From contig OX637626.1 of assembly GCA_951802195.1 (NCBI GenBank), forward strand, positions 744,001-808,000: DNA of 64,000 nucleotides. The letters run 5' to 3'. The notes beneath the pieces are model-generated. The model had not been told where the DNA came from. It saw nothing but the letters and a program-made list of their open reading frames with translations, and ran no database searches. Position 1 is the stretch's first letter. The number at the start of each line of letters is the position of its first letter. The position numbers were made by a program, and so were the translations under genes. The DNA is from Tausonia pullulans (Eukaryota > Basidiomycota > Tremellomycetes > Cystofilobasidiales > Mrakiaceae). This document shows, piece by piece, positions 60,947-64,000 of this stretch.

Positions 60947-61498
60947 TCAATTCTCTCGCCACTGGTGGTGGCAGCTAGTACACCGACTGCAAGCACAGAA
61001 TGTGGAAGGCCTGGTCAGCGAACTGAGTCCCTGTTGGGATGGGACAAATGCGTTGAGAGAAGGTCAGACGCACTAGAACGTGGTCATCGGCTCATCAGCG
61101 CTCCGGATCTGAAGCTGCATCCAGTACGCCTTGGGGTTGTCGCACTTGTTGCATCGGGCTGAGAAGAGGCGCCATCAGACACGGAGAGAGGAAAGAAGAC
61201 AGGTTCAACAGGGCGCGGCGTGAACGCACCTTCCGTCTGGTCGACGTTTTCCCAAGACTCAGCGGTGCCGAGGACGTCGTCGACCTCCTTCCGCTGGAGC
61301 TTTGTTCGCTGAGTGATCTGAGGAGAGACGTAGTGGTCAGCCGTCCAGACGCTCCCCTTCGGCCAGACGCGAGGGGACGACAGGACGCACCTGCTTCGTG
61401 ATCGGGTAGCGGTAGACGCAGGCCTGGCAGGACCACGTCTGCTCGCCCGTCGCCGTAGAGATGACGAGCATGTTGGAGCAGTTCGGGCAGAAGATCAT
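60947..61498 (-). CDS. RPC11: RNA polymerase III subunit Rpc11 (TFIIS-like)
   Basis: A small zinc protein giving Pol III its RNA cleavage and termination-reinitiation activity. It starts MIFCPNCSNMLVIS (61496-61498), with N-terminal zinc ribbon C-x2-C...C-x2-C (FCPNC, SCQACVYRYPI). A linker RKEVDDVLGTAESWENVDQT follows, then the C-terminal ribbon CNKCDNPKAYWMQLQIRSADEPMTTFY-RCTSCHHQW. The RSADEP loop carries the acidic DE pair of TFIIS-type cleavage. It ends REN with TGA (60947-60949). At least four short exons join in frame. Confidence 0.92.
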
Positions 61499-61917
61499 GA
61501 TGGACGATGGAAGGACTCTCGGTCGGACGAGGGCGACGAAATTCGACTCTGGCCGGCTTGGAGGCCTGGGAGGGCTGCGGTGAGGCGAGAGGCCAGCGGA
61601 CTAGACGGTCTGTCGGACTGGGGACGGCCGTGTCAGCACGACAGGCATGCGAGAGAGAGGCCAGTGGCGGAGACGGACCCGAGTGTCGGTGCGGTTGGGC
61701 GCTGGGATGGTGGTTGCAGGCAGCCAGCCAAACGCGTGGCTCGTCCTCGCCGCCTCGTCGAGGGTCGAAGCCGCAAGCAGGGCGACGCCTGCCCGCGCCT
61801 GCCCCCTTCGCCTTGGACCCCCACGACCCCTCTCGCCCACCACCATACCCCCTCCCCTCTCCCCTCAGCCCCTCCCTCTCCCTCGTCCGCCGACCGGCTT
61901 CCCCTCGCCCGCCGACC
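61499..61917. other. Divergent promoter of RPC11 and CHS7
   Basis: A 419-base region between divergent starts. It is very GC-rich and contains C/T tracts near the CHS7 ATG. Long open frames on both strands here are composition-driven and domain-free. Confidence 0.5.
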
Positions 61918-63767
61918 ATGGGCTTCAAGTTTGGCTCGTTTGACTCCATCTGCGACAATGCCCCGCTCCAGGTCTGCCCGCTCCTCGGCTCGACCCAGGG
62001 CATGGAGCCTTCGTGCTACTCCCGCAACGTCGACTTTGGAGGCACTCTCTTCTTCCAGCCTGGTTAGTGGGCATGCATCCCTGCGGCCTCCTAGGCGAGA
62101 GTTCTGCAGACGCAAGAGGAGGGAGGCGGCAGGGCGGCCATGTTGCCGCTCGTTCTCATGCGCTCGGCTGGAGAGGCTTACTCGCTTCCTCTTACCCTCC
62201 CAGGTGCCTGCTTCGTCCACGTCATTGCCCTCATCATGACAGCCATCATGCTCTTCACCGTCCGGTCCAAGTACACTGCTGTCGGTCAGTCCCGGCGAGA
62301 GCGGGTTGTTCGTCCCGTCCACGCCGCGTGTGCTCACATTCGTTCTCTCTCGCACGGTCTCCTCCTCTTCTTGTCCTCCTCCCGTACGCCCCTCAGGCCG
62401 GAAGGAGATCTCGCTCTTCTTCTACCTCTACGCCCTCCTCACCCTCCTCGCGTTCTTCCTCGACTCGGGCCTCATCCCGACTTCGCATGTCGTTTACCCC
62501 GTGCGTTCACGCCTCCTCTGTCCCCTCGCCTCGTCGCCCTCCCTGACTGACCCCTGACACGCGCCGACGGCTTCCCCTTCTCCACTCAGTGGTTCGCCGC
62601 CGTCCACGTCGGTCTCGTTGTGACAACCTTCTGGTGCCTCGTCGTCAATGGGTTTGTTGGCTTCCAGTTTGCTGAGGATGGCACACCTATGTCGCTCTGG
62701 GTACGTTCATGAAACCCCCTCCACCATGAGGGTTGGCAGCCGACGCGCGTCATGGCTCTCGTCTCTCGTCGGTCGGTGGCGCCCAGGCTCACCCAAACCC
62801 TTCCTCTCTCCCTGCTTGCTTCTTCGTTCATCTCCCAGGTCCTTCGCCTCTCGTGCCTCCTTGTCTGGGGAATCTCGTTCTTCGTCTCGATCGCGACGTT
62901 CAAGGGCATTGCCTCGTTCTCCTACAGCAAGCCGATCGGCCTCTTTGTCGTTTACCTCGTGTTCCCCATCGTCTGCGTGCTCGTCTACGTCGTCAGCCAG
63001 CTCGTCCTCGTCATCCGGACGCTCGACGACCGTTGGGTGAGCAGCCCGCACTCTATCCCTCTTGGTGGCGGCCCCCCTGGACTGACGCGTACGCTCCTCG
63101 GCCAGGTCATCGGCGACATCCTCTTCGGAACGGGCTTCTTCACCGCCGGTTGCGTTATCATGTTTGCCTTCTCGCCGACGATCTGCGACGCGGTTGAGCA
63201 CTACATCGACGGCCTCTTCTTCTTTGTGCTCTGCATGCTCCTTTCGGTGATGATGGTCTACAAGGTGGGTCTTGGGCGTCCCGATTGTGTTTGTGCACCC
63301 TCGCTGACCTCGGCTTGCCTCGCTTCGAAGTACTGGGACTCGATCACCAGGGAGGACCTCGAGTTCGCCGTCGGAGACAAGGGCGCCGTCTGGGAGGTCA
63401 AGGAGTGGGTCTCTGCGCGCTTGTGACGGTGGAAGGAAGGCGCGCTGTTTGCTGACCCAGCCTGTTCTCCTTCCAGCCACCTGCTCGCGCCGCCCGTCGC
63501 CGACTTTGACGACAACCAGTCGTCATTCCGCGGCGGAGGAGGATCGCTCGGTGCGTGGGCCCGTTCCTGCTGAGACTAGCTCACGCTGTGACTGACCTGC
63601 CTCCCTGTGTGCCCCTTTCAGTCGGCGGCGTCAACGGGCAGCAGTGGTACGGCTCGCAAAACTCGAGAAACAACTACGGTGGCGGGGGCGGGGGCGGGTA
63701 CCCTCCCTCGGCTGTTGGCTCGGCCTCCTCCCAGGGCCACGCCTCGGCACGCTATGGGCCGAGATAA
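61918..63767 (+). CDS. CHS7: Chitin synthase export chaperone Chs7
   Basis: An ER membrane chaperone needed for chitin synthase III exit from the ER. It opens [19 protein letters not shown], then a Cys-containing luminal segment ([17 protein letters not shown]). About seven transmembrane helices follow: [102 protein letters not shown] and [21 protein letters not shown]. The hydrophilic C-terminus is Gly/Ser/Tyr-rich and ends ASARYGPR with TAA at 63765-63767. About eight exons are needed. Family order is fully kept. Confidence 0.94.
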
Positions 63768-64000
63768 GAAGAGGGAAGAACGGAGGGGAGATGGGTGGAT
63801 GGACGATGACGGGCTCTTGGACGTCGCGTTGCATGCACCGCCACCTTCCTCACTCCAATACTTCTTTCCGTGCCTTCTCCGTCTTTGGACATTCTATACC
63901 TTTTTTCCGCGTCGCCTTCTGTGTCTCTCCTCCACCTTCGCCTCCTCTCTTTCTTCCTCTTCCGTTCTCCTGCTGTCTGCGAACCTCCCTCGTCTCGTCT
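63768..64000. other. 3' region of CHS7
   Basis: A C/T-rich 3' flank to the end of the window with no coding signal. Confidence 0.5.

Overview
The window looks like nuclear DNA of a basidiomycete yeast, most likely a red-yeast relative in Pucciniomycotina (Microbotryomycetes such as Rhodotorula or Sporobolomyces). The grounds are GC-rich sequence, dense short introns (mostly 50-110 nt, GT..AG with CTNAC/CTAAT branch sites), pyrimidine-rich leaders, and fungal gene families such as Dug2, Mdv1, Chs7, Rds1 and the basidiomycete macrophage-activating-glycoprotein family. The placement below subphylum is inference.

Layout. 1-443: tail of a Q/G/A-rich RNA-binding-type protein (+). 763-15285: a minus-strand series of DUF1769 protein, a doubtful small ORF, an Ato/Gpr1-type acetate transporter, the WD40-peptidase fusion Dug2, DNA glycosylase Nth1 and mitochondrial fission adaptor Mdv1. 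15793-23107: an unknown protein (+), an RBM26/27-type RNA-binding protein (-), a second unknown (+) and Pol III subunit Rpc31 (+). 23184-27587: mitochondrial HIBCH/Ehd3-like protein and GrpE/Mge1 (both -). 28307-33587: Taf9, a membrane-anchored GH18 chitinase and p24 protein Erv25 (all +). 33667-43105: Pwp2 (-), GPALPP1-like protein (+), Etp1/BRAP (-), Rds1-like ferritin-fold protein (-). 45103-63767: GPI-type secreted glycoprotein, phospholipase D, aldehyde dehydrogenase, Rab7/Ypt7 (all +), Pol III subunit Rpc11 (-) and chitin synthase export chaperone Chs7 (+).

The genes are mostly unrelated housekeeping genes. Loose themes are transcription (Rpc31, Rpc11, Taf9), mitochondrial maintenance (Mdv1, Mge1, Ehd3), vesicle traffic and cell wall (Erv25, Ypt7, Chs7, chitinase, glycoprotein) and C2/peptide use (Ato, aldehyde dehydrogenase, Dug2). 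There is no operon, defence island, CRISPR array, tRNA or recognisable transposon.

The most distinctive feature is extreme exon miniaturisation. Exons of 7-15 nt are needed to read conserved motifs in five genes: both HKD motifs of phospholipase D, the DxxDxDxE active site of the chitinase, the Dug2 peptidase tail, the glycoprotein and the aldehyde dehydrogenase. A non-canonical GA..AG intron is implied in the chitinase. Three introns (406-592 nt) are several times longer than the rest; the longest, in the HIBCH gene, carries three perfect hairpins. The roughly 2-kb Rds1/glycoprotein intergenic region also carries strong hairpins and is a candidate regulatory or non-coding RNA locus.
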